A DNA stretch of 64,000 nucleotides, from the NCBI GenBank assembly GCA_011634665.1, contig WAEK01000006.1, positions 2,362,001 through 2,426,000 on the forward strand, in the 5' to 3' direction. A program made the position numbers and the translations under genes. Of the stretch, positions 1 through 11,112 are shown in pieces (position 1 is the first letter of the stretch; each line of letters opens with the position of its first letter). Under the pieces are notes generated by a model. It saw only the letters and a program-made list of their open reading frames with translations, had not been told where the DNA came from and searched no databases. The stretch comes from Mortierella sp. BCC40632. Its lineage: Eukaryota; Mortierellomycota; Mortierellomycetes; Mortierellales; Mortierellaceae.

Positions 1-857
1 GGTATCCCCATCGGTGCCTTTGGTCTCTCAGCACTTCTCTTTGCACAAATCAACAACCTGTTCTTCAAGGACAACACTCGAGGGTTCCTACTCTTTGTCT
101 CTCTTGCGATTGGTAGCACAATCTTTGTTTCGTTGCTCTTTCTCCGTGTGTTCCCTGCACATCATGAAGTTCCTACGGAACCTACAGTCAATGCCGAGAT
201 CGCTGTTGCCCACCCGGGCCCCGAACCGGACTGCGATACTACGGACGACGTCATGACCGAAAGAAGGGCCCATCACCCTACTGAGCAGGATCGACTCTTG
301 CCCTCAAAGAACACAACCATTGCCACTCCCTCGAACCACGGTAGCATTAATCACTCCAACCATGGTAGTTTCCACAACCAGAATGATCATGCTGTTTCCG
401 AGCCACTACCCTCAGGACCAGCCTTGTTCCGTACCAATACCGTGGCACAATTGTTGTTGATCAGTATCATGCTCTTGTCAGGACCTGGTTTGATGTATGT
501 GGCCAATGCAGGCAACGTGATTCGATCAATCTATCGTGATCACCTAGAGGACCCCTCTACTCCCCCGACAGCCGAAGACCTTCTTCGATTACAACAACTT
601 CAAAACTATCACGTCTCGTTGATCAGTCTTTGTTCCTGTCTTGGACGAGTGACCACAGGATTGATGTCTGATATGGGCAAACGAGGTCAGGGACAATGGT
701 GGGGAATTCGAAGGATCGGATTCTTGTTGTATGCAGGTGTCTGTGTCTGGATCGGTCAGGCTCTTGGAGCGAGCGTGCATAACATTGGAGATCTACCCCT
801 GGTCTCGGCCTTTGTTGGTCTGGGCTACGGTAGTGTTTTCGGTAAGTGTTGGCCCGA

Positions 858-889
<32 letters not shown>

Positions 890-1458
890 GTTTTTGTTTT
901 TGTTGTTGTTGTTGTTCTATGTCTGTGTCTGTGTACACAGTGTTCATTCATGGAAAGGAATGCAAAAAGTGGGGAATCGCCACTTGTTTTAGAAAAAAAA
1001 AAAGATCCTGATTCTCGTCTCTTCCTCACCTCTCTTTTAGGAGTCTCGCCTACCATTGTGAGCGAATGGTTCGGGGTATCAGCTTTTGGAACCAACTGGT
1101 ATGACGATTGAATTGACTAGCCCTCGTTTTCATCATGATCTGCTTCTCCTCTGTCTGCCTTTAACAGCGACCCTCTTTTTGTGCGTCTCTAACGGTCCCA
1201 TTCCATTCTCTCTCTCTCTCACACACACACTTTCAACACAACAGGGGTTGGATCTCTGTCGCCCCTGCTCTAGGTGGTCAGGTCTTTAGCTTGATTTTTG
1301 GCTACATCTACGATCAAGAGGCCCAACATGAGCATTCATTGGAGTGCTTTGGAGTCGAGTGTTTCCATACCTCGTTTGTCCTGGGTACCATCTGCAGTTT
1401 CACGGGAATTGTCGTGTTGATGTACCTTTCCTTCAAGACACGCACACTGGCCCATTGA
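1..1458 (+). CDS. MFS transporter, MCH1/nodulin-like (5' truncated)
   Basis: C-terminal portion of a major facilitator superfamily membrane transporter resembling fungal MCH1 and nodulin-like proteins. The frame is open from base 1, so the start lies outside the window. Exons 1-841, 1042-1098 (approximately; the acceptor AG ends at 1040) and 1245-1458 join in frame; donors are GTAAGT at 842 and GTATGA at 1099. Hydrophobic helices are visible at about residues 30-55, 150-170 and 230-260 of the partial product, a long hydrophilic loop separates the two halves, and the last exon adds helices ending in a stop at 1456-1458. Intron 1 carries a T run of about 29 nt. MCH1 relatives were named after monocarboxylate permeases but their substrates are unsettled, so no substrate is assigned. 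It ends tail-to-tail with the adenosine kinase gene. Confidence 0.8.
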
Positions 1459-1753
1459 TTCGCTCTAGGATCTGCCTACCTCTTTCTCTCTCTCCTCTCT
1501 TTCTCCCGCGTCTCCTTTCATCCCTCCTTTTCCCTTTTTTTTGAAACAATATAGAAAAAAAAAAACGCTAGTATGTGGGACCGTCAGGAAACTCATACAA
1601 ACCCCAACAGCGCTTCAGCACCCATTCTCTTCTTTCCTTTTTTTCTTTTCTTTAAAGAAAGCATGATAGCCCCATAGTGATATCATTTTTATAATTCAGT
1701 CCGATAAAGAATCCTTTTTTTTTTTCTTCTTCTTCTCTCCAAACAACAAATGT

Positions 1754-3269
1754 CTATTCGACATTCAATACGGGAGGGTAGGTAGGGCCAACCTGCTGAA
1801 TGACCTCATGGGCCAAGTAGTGACCCTTGGCAACAGCAGCAGCAATGTCAGCACCCTGGACCAACTTGGCAATGAAACCACCGCAGAAGGCATCACCAGC
1901 TCCGTTGCAGTCAACAATCTGGGACTCGGGGATGGGAATGATGGGGTATTCGTGAATGGTGCCATCAGCCTTGGCAACCACAGTGTTGTTGACACCCTGG
2001 GTGAAAACGACAATACGCTCGCGCTGGGTGTTGACCTTGGGGAGCTTGGCAATGTAGGTGGCAATGGCCTTGACATCCTTGGGGTCGAGAAGGTTGTGGG
2101 CAAGAGCATAGGCCTCGGCCTCTCCCTCGTTACCGAAAACAAAGTCCATGTAAGGGAGGACATCATCCAGAACCTTGGTGAAGAACTGGGGGATGAAGGG
2201 AGCCGAAAAGTTCATGGTGAAGATCTTGTTCTCAGCAGCGGCGTGCTTGGCAATCTCGAGAATACCCGCGGGGGTGACGGTAAGGAAGAAACCCTCAACG
2301 TAGTAGACATTGGCGTTCTTGACCAAGTTCCAGGTCTTCTCGGCCTTGACATGTTCAACAGTCAACTTTTCTGCAGCGCTGAGCTTGGTGACCAAGGAGC
2401 GGTCATGGCCAGAGATCAAAGCAGCGCAGGTACCAGTGGGGATATCACCAGGGATGTGAACGTACTCAGTGGTGAGACCATCTTTGTTGGCGGCTTCAAT
2501 GAGCTGGTCATGGAACTTGTCCTGAGCAGTGGCTCCAACGTAGACGACGGACTTGGCAGGCAAGAGGCGCTGAGCACCACGAGCAGTGTTCTGACTGGCA
2601 CCACCAGCAACGTAGGCGACATCTTTGAACTGGATGATCTCCTCGTACCTAGAGAAGAAAAAGTAAGAAAGGATTCAGGAGAGTGGTGGTGGTGGTGGTG
2701 GGAATGGGGGAGACGTGTCAGAGGAGTGGTCGCACAGGAGAAAAATGCAGTTTGTTATCTCTCTCATTCTCTCACTCTCACTCTGGGGAAAGAGGAGGAA
2801 AGAGAGTATATCACATGAATGAGCAGAGGTGGACCATGCTACCCCATTTAGAACAATAAAGTAGTCCTTTGGGGCGCATGTCCTCCAGAAGCAGCAGTCT
2901 CATCTCTCTCTCTCTCTCCGGTCTGAATCAGAGCTGTACGCCGCACGCCCACACTTTTATGGGGAAAGAGATCGTCGTCGCGCTCCCTGATGTCCGCAGC
3001 GTCGTGTCCGAGGCGTCTGGGGAGAGAGCGGGGTAAGTGCTGATAAGATGACCCATATTGCTCGGAACTAGGATTGTCCCAAGACACACAAAAAGTCTAA
3101 AAAAAAAAAAATCGCTTCGGTGGCCATCTCGGAGCTTCAGCTTCCAAGCGTGTCTCCACAGAGGTACTTGAAACAACAGACTCTACGCGTTCAAATCCAT
3201 TTCTTTTTTGCCTTTGAGAAAAGGACTAAAAGAAGTCGATCAAATGCGTGAAGGGAAAAAAGAAAAGAA

Positions 3270-3300
<31 letters not shown>

Positions 3301-3673
3301 AAAAGAAAAAAAAAAGAAAAAAAAGATTCGGTGGTCGACTATCCAAGTCCTAATCTAATCCTTGTCCTGAGTCCATGATCATTCCTCCATGCAGATCCAG
3401 CTCTGGGTTAACTCAAATGCGTTCCATGACTTACAAGGACATGTGGGATGCATCAGCAAGGATGGCATCGTTAGACTTGAGGTTGTACCTAGAGAGGAAA
3501 GAAAAGGTAGACCGAGTTAATTGACCTGGGACCTGATGCGAAGAATTGATGGGGGGGGGGGAAGGCATTTCTTTTTTCTGAACAGGGATCACATACTTGG
3601 CGAGGAGTTCCTCGGAAGCCTTGACCTGGATGTCGAGGAGGGGGTTACCCATGCAGAAAAGAGGATAAGACAT
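1754..3673 (-). CDS. ADO1: adenosine kinase
   Basis: Phosphorylates adenosine to AMP with ATP; a cytosolic PfkB-family sugar kinase of purine salvage that also clears adenosine from the methyl cycle. Three exons on the minus strand (3673-3597, 3488-3435, 2648-1754) join in phase to 341 aa, the usual length. The start MSYPLFCMGNPLLDI matches the family N-terminus. The substrate-binding stretch YVAGGASQNTARGAQ begins the third exon, and the anion-hole motif NGAGDAFCGGF places the catalytic Asp at about residue 296. The intron between exons 2 and 3 is unusually long (about 786 nt) and contains an A/T tract but no recognisable gene. Confidence is high because the split codons at both junctions restore conserved family residues (AKYNLK and HMSLYEE). 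Confidence 0.96.
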
Positions 3674-4486
3674 GGTGGGCGAAGATGATGCGTGAAGAGG
3701 AAGAAGGTGTGGGATGAGAAGAGAGAAAAAGAGAAAAAGAGAAAGAAAAAAAAAAGAAGAGAGAAATAGAATTGCTGATCAGCGTTCTGTTGAGTTTGAT
3801 AGGGGGGGAAGGGGTGGTTCACTCGCTTGTCCTGCGGTGTGCGAATTTTTTTTTTTTTTGTTGTTTGGTCCAGAACGCACCCCGACCTACCGACCCACGC
3901 GCGGCCCCCACTGGAGAACACGGTCAATGAACAAGAGAAGAGAGAGCGTAGACATAAGCTTTCGACGAGATAGCGCGAGAGAGAGAGAGAGAGAGAGACA
4001 AGCGCAGTCACCTCAACGTGAAAAGAAGAAAAAAAAAAAAAAGTTTATCAACGCCACTACGAATCGTTCTCAAGGCCAAAGCCCTGGCATCCATGGGGAG
4101 TCCATGGGAGATTATGGCCATCTTGTCTAGAATTAGAAATGCCACCAGTCATTCCTCGTCGTACGCACACGCGTCCCCTACCTATCCTTCCTCCTCCTCC
4201 CCCCCCCCCGCAGCCCATGGGTGTACTTACTAGCCTATCCCCTTCGCTTTGTTTGCATTGGCAGGAAAAACACGCCGTCTTGGCGCTCTCCTTGATCCAT
4301 TTTTGCTTGCCAAGAAATTTCGGCCCATGGCCTACTTGCTCAACTCTTGGCTCGCACCACCTTAAATACCCTCTCTTCCCCTCACTCACTTTACATCACT
4401 TTACCTCACAGTCCCCACTTGGCCTCCTCTCCTCTTTCTTTCAAACTCTCTTCTTTTCTCTCTCTCTCTCTCTATCTATCTCTCTA

Positions 4487-4525
<39 letters not shown>

Positions 4526-4574
4526 ATATATCTATCTCTCTCTCTCTCTCTACCAAACCAAAGTACACATCATC
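3674..4574. other. divergent intergenic region
   Basis: About 900 bp between the divergent adenosine kinase gene and the PPxY protein gene, presumably holding both promoters. It contains an AG-rich stretch near 3714-3770, short T and A runs (3847-3859, 4028-4041), a TTAAATA TATA-like motif near 4362, a CT-rich 5' leader and a TA microsatellite. I see no gene here. Confidence 0.6.
4489..4520. repeat. (TA)n microsatellite
   Basis: About 16 TA units inside a CT-rich leader, 55 bp upstream of the chosen ATG at 4575. It probably lies in the 5' UTR. Confidence 0.9.
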
Positions 4575-5639
4575 ATGGAATCAGCAAAACTAAAGGCAGA
4601 CCTGCCCTTTTACAACGAGGAACCCACTCTCTCAACAACACCACCTCCACCACCACCTCTCCCTGAACGCACCCCTATCCCCTGTCAACAACATTGTTCA
4701 CCCCAATATTCAACCCCTGCACCCTGTAACCCACACAGCGCTGTTTCCCAGGAGCAACACGAGTTCTGGGCCCATAAAAAGGCAGTCAAGGCCCAAAAAC
4801 GAGCCATCAAGGCCCAAAACAAGGCCGTCAAATGCGAGACTAAACTGATGGCCAAAGAGGCCAAGCGCTGTGCTAAAGAAGCCAAACGTTATGCAAAGGA
4901 AATCCGACGTGAAGTCAAGTGCCGATCCAAGGAGTTGAAGCACGAAGTCAAATGTCGTTCCAAAGAATTGAAGAATGAAATCAAAACTCAAACCGAAAGT
5001 GCGCTCAAGACCGCAGATGCTTCACTCCAAGCTGCCTCACTCGCTTACTCGGAATCTCGCTCAAAACTGACAGCAGACCAGAGTCCTTGTCATGGCCGTC
5101 GACGCCGTCATGGTCATTCCCGAGATCATTCTCAGCAACAGTGTCAGCCACGACCTCATTGCACTCCTATGCCCATCCGTCTCTTGACGTCTATTGTCCA
5201 GAAAGGTCTTCGTGGATTGTCGACGACCGAGTCGGGCTCTGCTGCCACCTCTTCGCCACGTTACCTGGCTCCTGCACAGGCACAGGGACAGGCACAGGCA
5301 CAAGGCTATGTTTTGTCACAGACACAGGCATTTGCGCAGGCTCAATATCAAGGACAGACACAGCCGAGTGCTCAGCCTTTGTCATTGGAACCTCCCAAGT
5401 CGATTCCTTCACAAGAGCCTTTGCTAGTCTATTCCATGACAAGGCTGTCGATGGATCCATCAGTCTCTTCTTCTTCTTCTTCTTCTTCTTCTTCTTCTTC
5501 TTCCACGATGCCCATCCCATCAGCGCCTATTCTCATGGCTACGCCCCGCCCTGATCTTGAATTGATCGACGGAATTGATCAAGATATTCCGCCCCCTTCT
5601 TATGAGTCTGCGATTGCTCGAAAGACGACTACGGTCTGA
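4575..5639 (+). CDS. uncharacterised basic coiled protein with C-terminal PPxY
   Basis: A 354-aa protein of unknown function. I chose the ATG at 4575 rather than an in-frame ATG at 4347, because the region between them is CT/TA microsatellite translated as Ser-Leu and Tyr-Ile repeats. A proline-rich N-terminus is followed at about residues 68-150 by a very regular Lys/Arg/Ala helix with near-heptad repeats (KAVKAQKRAIKAQNKAVK, then two copies of EVKCRSKELK), likely a long charged single helix or nucleic-acid/membrane-binding helix. Next come an HGRRRRHGH cluster, a Gln/Ala tract (QAQGQAQAQG) and a 13-residue Ser run. The C-terminus PPPSYESAIA contains a PPxY motif, the ligand of WW domains such as those of Rsp5/Nedd4 E3 ligases, so a role as a ligase adaptor or substrate is possible but not shown. 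Intronless. Confidence 0.7.
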   Translation: MESAKLKADLPFYNEEPTLSTTPPPPPPLPERTPIPCQQHCSPQYSTPAPCNPHSAVSQEQHEFWAHKKAVKAQKRAIKAQNKAVKCETKLMAKEAKRCAKEAKRYAKEIRREVKCRSKELKHEVKCRSKELKNEIKTQTESALKTADASLQAASLAYSESRSKLTADQSPCHGRRRRHGHSRDHSQQQCQPRPHCTPMPIRLLTSIVQKGLRGLSTTESGSAATSSPRYLAPAQAQGQAQAQGYVLSQTQAFAQAQYQGQTQPSAQPLSLEPPKSIPSQEPLLVYSMTRLSMDPSVSSSSSSSSSSSSSTMPIPSAPILMATPRPDLELIDGIDQDIPPPSYESAIARKTTTV

Positions 5640-5857
5640 ACGGGATAGAAAAAAAAAAAAAAAAAAAAAAAAATTGTTGTAGTATTTTTATACCCCCCCC
5701 CCTCCCTCCTCCTTTCATTGTTTTCCACAGATAGTCAGACAATGACAACAGCATACTTTCAGACAGAACCTGGATCGATGTGGTACAATGCATTTTTATA
5801 TATATATTTATAAACATCAGTCCAAATATACCCCACAGAGTACTACTTGCTGGCCAT

Positions 5858-5858
<1 letters not shown>

Positions 5859-5898
<40 letters not shown>

Positions 5899-5899
5899 C
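5859..5899. repeat. poly(T) tract
   Basis: About 40 consecutive T, immediately 3' of the four-TM gene (poly(A) on its sense strand). A matching A run lies at about 5649-5672 after the upstream gene, so the two convergent 3' ends are bordered by homopolymers. Confidence 0.9.
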
Positions 5900-5910
5900 T
5901 TCGTGTATAG

Positions 5911-7702
5911 TTACTGCTTGGACTGCTTTGGCGAAAAGGCCGCACTCGTTGGCGGTGACGCTTTCACAGGGGAGGTAGGGTTCAGGTCAGGCAAAGTTGA
6001 CTGACCACTGGTCGAGACCACAGGCACCTGTTCATCCTCATCATCATCAAAAGGTGATTGAATCTTGGTCTGGCTCGAATGCGTGAATGACTGTCCTGTG
6101 GCAGGGACTGGCTCAATTCCCCTACTCGAACTTGAACCTGTACCCGCCCCAATATCCGAGCCCATATCCAGACCCAGCCCATCCATTTTTCTTGGCTCGG
6201 GGGGTACAAACGCATTCGACGATTCGGGGATCGGGGCAAACGTGTTGACTGGAGGCTGAGAAGAATAGGGTGACATGGGTTCGTTGGTCATGGGTGGATC
6301 ATGGTAGGGGCTCATCAGATCGATACCCTGCATCGAGTCTCTGTGCGTGAATCCTGGTGCAGGTGGACGACCGGGAACACTCTGGGGCTGATAGTGCATC
6401 TGTGCCTGTGGATAGGAACCGAACCCAGCAGCAGCCGCTCGAGAATACTGGTCACTCGTATGGTTGTCCTTGTATTCAATCTCATCCCGGTATGAAGTCG
6501 CGGGCAAATGGCCGGGTTGGTATCCGTCGCGGTCAGCAGAAGGGTTGGTGTTGGTGAGGGGGATCTGCTGTTCACGATCCAGGTCCTTTGCCGCAGCCTC
6601 GCTCAAGACTTTGTAGCGATCACTCCGCTCGGCAAACAACTCACGGGCGTAGTGGATAACACGGTTGGTCATATAAAACTAGAAAATCGATTTGCAAACA
6701 GAAATAGAACAGACCTCTCTCTCTTGGTTAGTACATGAGGCTTTCTTTTCCCCCTTTCGACGATGCCGATAAGAGTAGCATGATCTATTCTCTTTGGGCG
6801 AGTAGTCTTACGTTGAAGCCGACCCAGATGACACCTCCGATAGCAACGGTCAACACGATGGTCATAAATAGCTTTTGGCAGGACCAGTCCGAGGCGAAGC
6901 TTGGGATAAAGGAAAGATTAACGTTGTTGTCCTTGGCAGCCTGACAGCCCGAGTCCCACTGGGTCTGATTCTGCTTGAACCAAATCAGCGACCAAATAAT
7001 CAGGGCCAACTGGGTCAAGAGAGAGAGGACGTAGAAGGCCTCAAAGGCCTTGACAGCAATTCGGTTAGCCAAAAGGGCCGAAAGCATACCAAAGACACCC
7101 ACGGCTGCGGCCAAGACACTGACAGCGGCCGTATAGTACCACAGGGTCTGTCCCGAGGTCAAGGGGGCTATTGTTATCCCTAATGACGCCAAAGACAAAA
7201 AAAAGGGTAAAAAAAAAAGGTTATCAGTAAGAGGGAGGGATGCATGGGACAAAACATGGGCGAGGGGGGAAAAGACTAGTTTGGTGTCTCCGCCTACCTG
7301 CGACGTCAATCGACCTGTTGGCTGGATGTATCCATCGAAGCAAATAGGAGACGGGAAAAAAAAAAGAAGAGAAAACTAGTCAGTTTTGTACAAGTAGGGA
7401 GACGGAGAGAGAACATGTTCCCTTCGATGCAACAATCTCTATTCATGCTTACGCAGGTCCTGGTTTGTGAAGAAGTAGTAGCTTCCAGCACCTCCAAGGG
7501 CCTATTCGAGCGTCATGGTGAGAAAGAATGGTGGCGACAGTTAGTTCAATGGCGAGTGCAGAGTGGCGAAGAGAGCGAAGGGGCAAGAGTCTTTTTTAAG
7601 TTTTTAAGAACAACAACATACAGCAAGGATTAGACCACCGAGAAAGGTGGCGAGTCGAAATGGGATGCACCAACAGCATCGATCTCTCTTTGGCTTGGCC
7701 AT
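5911..7702 (-). CDS. four-TM MARVEL/tetraspan-like membrane protein
   Basis: Five exons on the minus strand (7702-7622, 7501-7453, 7321-7298, 7179-6812, 6678-5911) join in frame to 429 aa. The N-terminus MAKPKRDRCCWCIPFRLATF has a cysteine-rich juxtamembrane motif typical of fungal tetraspan proteins and likely to be palmitoylated. TM helices follow at about residues 17-38, 62-85, 95-120 and 150-172. The last loop carries two cysteines (GCQAAK and WSCQK), compatible with a disulfide in the extracellular or lumenal loop. The remaining 250 residues are a hydrophilic Pro/Ser-rich tail with an acidic DDDEDE patch, probably cytosolic. The 24-nt third exon is needed to keep the frame: CCAACAGG..CGCAG gives NRSIDVAG leading into GITIAPL. 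Function unknown; plasma-membrane organiser is a guess from topology. Confidence 0.75.
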
Positions 7703-9182
7703 TTTGTGTAGAGCGAAGTAGGAAGAGACTGAGAGACGCGGGGGGAATCAGACGGTGTGAAAGTGAGGAGGAGAACAGAGAATGGGAACGAGAATGGGAA
7801 TGGCGAATAGGGCGATGGCGCGGGCTGATCGCTCAATAGGAATCGGTAAATGTGTTTGTGTGGAAAAAAGAAAGAAAAAGAGAGAAGGAAAGAGAAAACG
7901 AGAAGGAGCGAGAGAGAATAAAAGAGAGCAGCGGCAAGGCCATGCTCTTCTTTTTTTCCATGGGATGGGACTGGGCTTTTTTTTTTTTTTTTTTTGGGCC
8001 CAACTGGGCCATGATGGGCTGTGTCGCCTCTCTCTCTCTTTCTCTCTCTCTCTATTTCTTCTTCTTTCACTTTTTCACCTTTTCACTTCTCCTCACAGCC
8101 AAAACGCCCAGTTGCAGCCCTCATTTCTCGAGCCTCGGCCCCCCTCCCCTTCCCACACGTGTGCGAGTACCCTATCTCTCTTCTTCTTCTTCTTGCCTGT
8201 CGCCATCTTTAGACAGACAGTCATGATGGAACCACCAAAACTCCCGCTTCAGCCACGGCGGAGGTTATTCACTGAAGCCCTCCGGAATGGCCAACCCCTG
8301 ACATAAACGGTTGCACCAGGCGAGAAGAAAAAAAGTCATGCGCAAGTGGCAAAAGGACAAAGAGACAAAGTGTAGGTATACATCTATTATTGACAAACCA
8401 TGCCCGAATGGGTATAGCAGGATGGCTTGGCTCGTATTTACTATAATCTTTGCTCCTGAGTGGTGCAATGCTCGTCACCTCGCCCTCGCAAGAGATGTGA
8501 ATTAGGCGGTACAACGATAAGGGCTCCAGAACACAAGGAAGTCGAGGAATTGTTCGCGTTCCTGTGGACAAAGAGTCGATGTCGATTGGGCGGAAGGTCG
8601 GAGTATCTTTGTTGAGTTGACCCCCCCGTTCGCCCGTCGAGTGACTCGGTACGGCAGATCGATCGAGGAGAGCACAGCAGAGGAGAGTCTACGTAGAAGT
8701 CTATTGCAGTCCACTCGGCGGTGCTCTCTGCCTCAACAGACAGCATGTCCAGTACACATACACAATGCAGAAATGCATGTTCGTGTTGGAGAATAGAACA
8801 ACGCATGGACTGGTGAAAAAGATTCGGACTGAATAAAAATATAGATCGTGTACCTATATCCACCTATCACGTACAGTTGAACTCGAGTCTTACAGAATTG
8901 GGACATGATAATCGTTTTAAAGCAAGTGGAAGAACAGGGGTATGAATGTTGCTCAAACGAGTTTGGAGTGGACCAAAGCAAGTGCAGAGAGAGGGATGGA
9001 GTAGTCAGTGGCAGCAACACAACCACTAGCCAGGTAGGAGGGTGCAAGCTTACCTGATCCATAAATGGAGCAATTTGGATAGGAAATTTCGCGGTGGCTC
9101 GGAAAATGATTTTCGCCAGACACACTCACACACACACACACACACTCTCTCTCTCTCTCTCGCAACCTCTCGTAACCTCTCG

Positions 9183-9219
<37 letters not shown>

Positions 9220-9414
9220 TCTCTTCTCTTCTCTTTCATCCATTTGCTCATTCATTCATTCCTTCATTGACCACCATCCTCACCATCCCCTCCATTTAGC
9301 CCATTCGGCTTCTCTCTTCCACCTGTAACACTCCTTGACCCCCATCCCCACTACCACCGTCCCTCCTCTCAACCCTCATTCTCAAACCCTTGCTCTGTCC
9401 CAACCTGTTGCACA
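7703..9414. other. intergenic region with low-complexity sequence
   Basis: About 1.7 kb upstream of both flanking genes, which diverge here. It holds purine and pyrimidine tracts (7865-7930, 8025-8055), a T run at 7978-7995, a CA/CT stretch at 9120-9230 and only short open frames. One of these (8311-8505, 64 aa, with IIFAPEW in it) vaguely resembles a hydrophobic APE-motif segment seen in some fungal membrane proteins, but it is too short to call. The last 100 bp look like the 5' UTR of the glucosidase gene. Confidence 0.5.
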
Positions 9415-10165
9415 ATGTCTGGTCAACGGAAAGAGAATACACTCAACGTTCCAGCCATGTCGGCTTCACATTCCTCCACCACCTTGACTGATGACTTGGC
9501 CTCCCATCCCACCCCATCACAAGCTTCCCCTTCCAACCCATCTCCATTACAGCACTCACATCTCTTTACCCTATCCAAGTCAACCTCCAACGCCTCCTTC
9601 AATACCTCCAGCACACTCTCTCCAACCCCGACCCAACACCCTGCTAACAAACCCCGCATTAGTCTGGCCAAGAATGTCCATGGAAATTCAAACTCAAATG
9701 CGGCTGCTGACGAGTCAAGCATGTTCTCGTCCATTGGCCATCACCCCACCTCGACTAATCCTCTCTTCCTCCGCGGACCGTGGTTCAAGGATTCTACCGG
9801 TCGCACTGTGACGCTGCGTGGCGTCAATCTCTCGGGTGCTTCCAAGATGCCCGTCGGCTTCCCGTCTCACCGGACAGAGGGTCTCCTGGACGAGGATGGT
9901 CGACAGGTCTCATTCATTGGCCGCCCTTTCCCACTCGAGGAGGCCGACGAGCATCTGGCACGACTTCAGCTCTGGGGCTTTAACCTCCTGAGGTTCATTG
10001 TTACCTGGGAAGCCATCGAGCATGCTGGACCGTAAGTTGGTGTGTGTGTGTGCGTGTGTGTGTGTGTGTCTCGTTTGACCACGGTTTCTTTTGGTGTGTG
10101 TGGCTGTATGTGAGAGTGAGTGAGAACAAGAGTGAGTTTGTGCAATCGGGATGGATCGACATGGA

Positions 10166-10232
<67 letters not shown>

Positions 10233-10732
10233 CCGTTTTCTCTCTTCCTAGTCAACAACATCCTGGTTGTTTGTGCACAGTGATTGTGGGAGACAGATTG
10301 CGAAGAGAAGTGTCTTTTGGTAATCCCTCAGCGCATCATTGTTTACGCATTAGCGACCAACGGATCATGTCCTATTCGTTCCTCTCGTCTTCTCTTTGTG
10401 CATGGGCGCAGACCCAGTGCGCGGTTCTAAATGTGTTGGTTTCGGCAAACTCCATGGTCCTCTTTCATACTCTGCTACTGAAAGTGCGCTTGTGTGCATG
10501 TGCATGTGTTTGGGTGCTCGATGGTCTTTAGCCGACCCGGTAGAGCCGGGTCAATGGTTTAGAGGACCAAGAACAAGAACACGAGACTGGGCAATATAAT
10601 CTCCACACACAATATCCTCTTTTTTTTTTCATCACTCGTCAACCTTATTCGCGACGACTCTTGACCTGCGCCTTTCAGCCCAATCTTTGGTTCTACCTCC
10701 CAAGCAGTCTCTCTTAAGACGTCCTCAACATC

Positions 10733-10799
<67 letters not shown>

Positions 10800-11074
10800 C
10801 TCTCTGCGCAATTCAGGCAGGGCGTGTTAAGGGATCAGTAGGAGACCGTGCATTGTCGCAGCAGCTTTGGAGACCTTTCTCCCCTTTTTGCCTCGTCTGT
10901 CTGAACTGAACAGCGGTCCACAGTAGCCCGATGCGTATGCGTGTGTGTCCGTGCAGTGCGGTCGAATGACCAGCCCTGCGGTTTTTGCAGAAAATCAGGC
11001 CACTTTTTAGCCCTCTCCCCCTACTCCACGTCTCCCCTGGTCATACACAATTACTCTCTCTTTCTCTTTCTCTT

Positions 11075-11112
<38 letters not shown>

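Noticed and set aside
1808..2818. 336-aa forward frame opposite adenosine kinase
   Set aside because: It is the antisense shadow of a conserved enzyme gene with clear catalytic motifs on the minus strand.
4347..4574. Upstream in-frame ATG giving a 430-aa version of the PPxY protein
   Set aside because: The added 76 residues are translated CT and TA microsatellite; the ATG at 4575 starts ordinary protein sequence.
8311..8505. 64-aa frame with IIFAPEW resembling an APE-motif membrane segment
   Set aside because: Too short, no supporting exons on either side, and the resemblance rests on a few residues.
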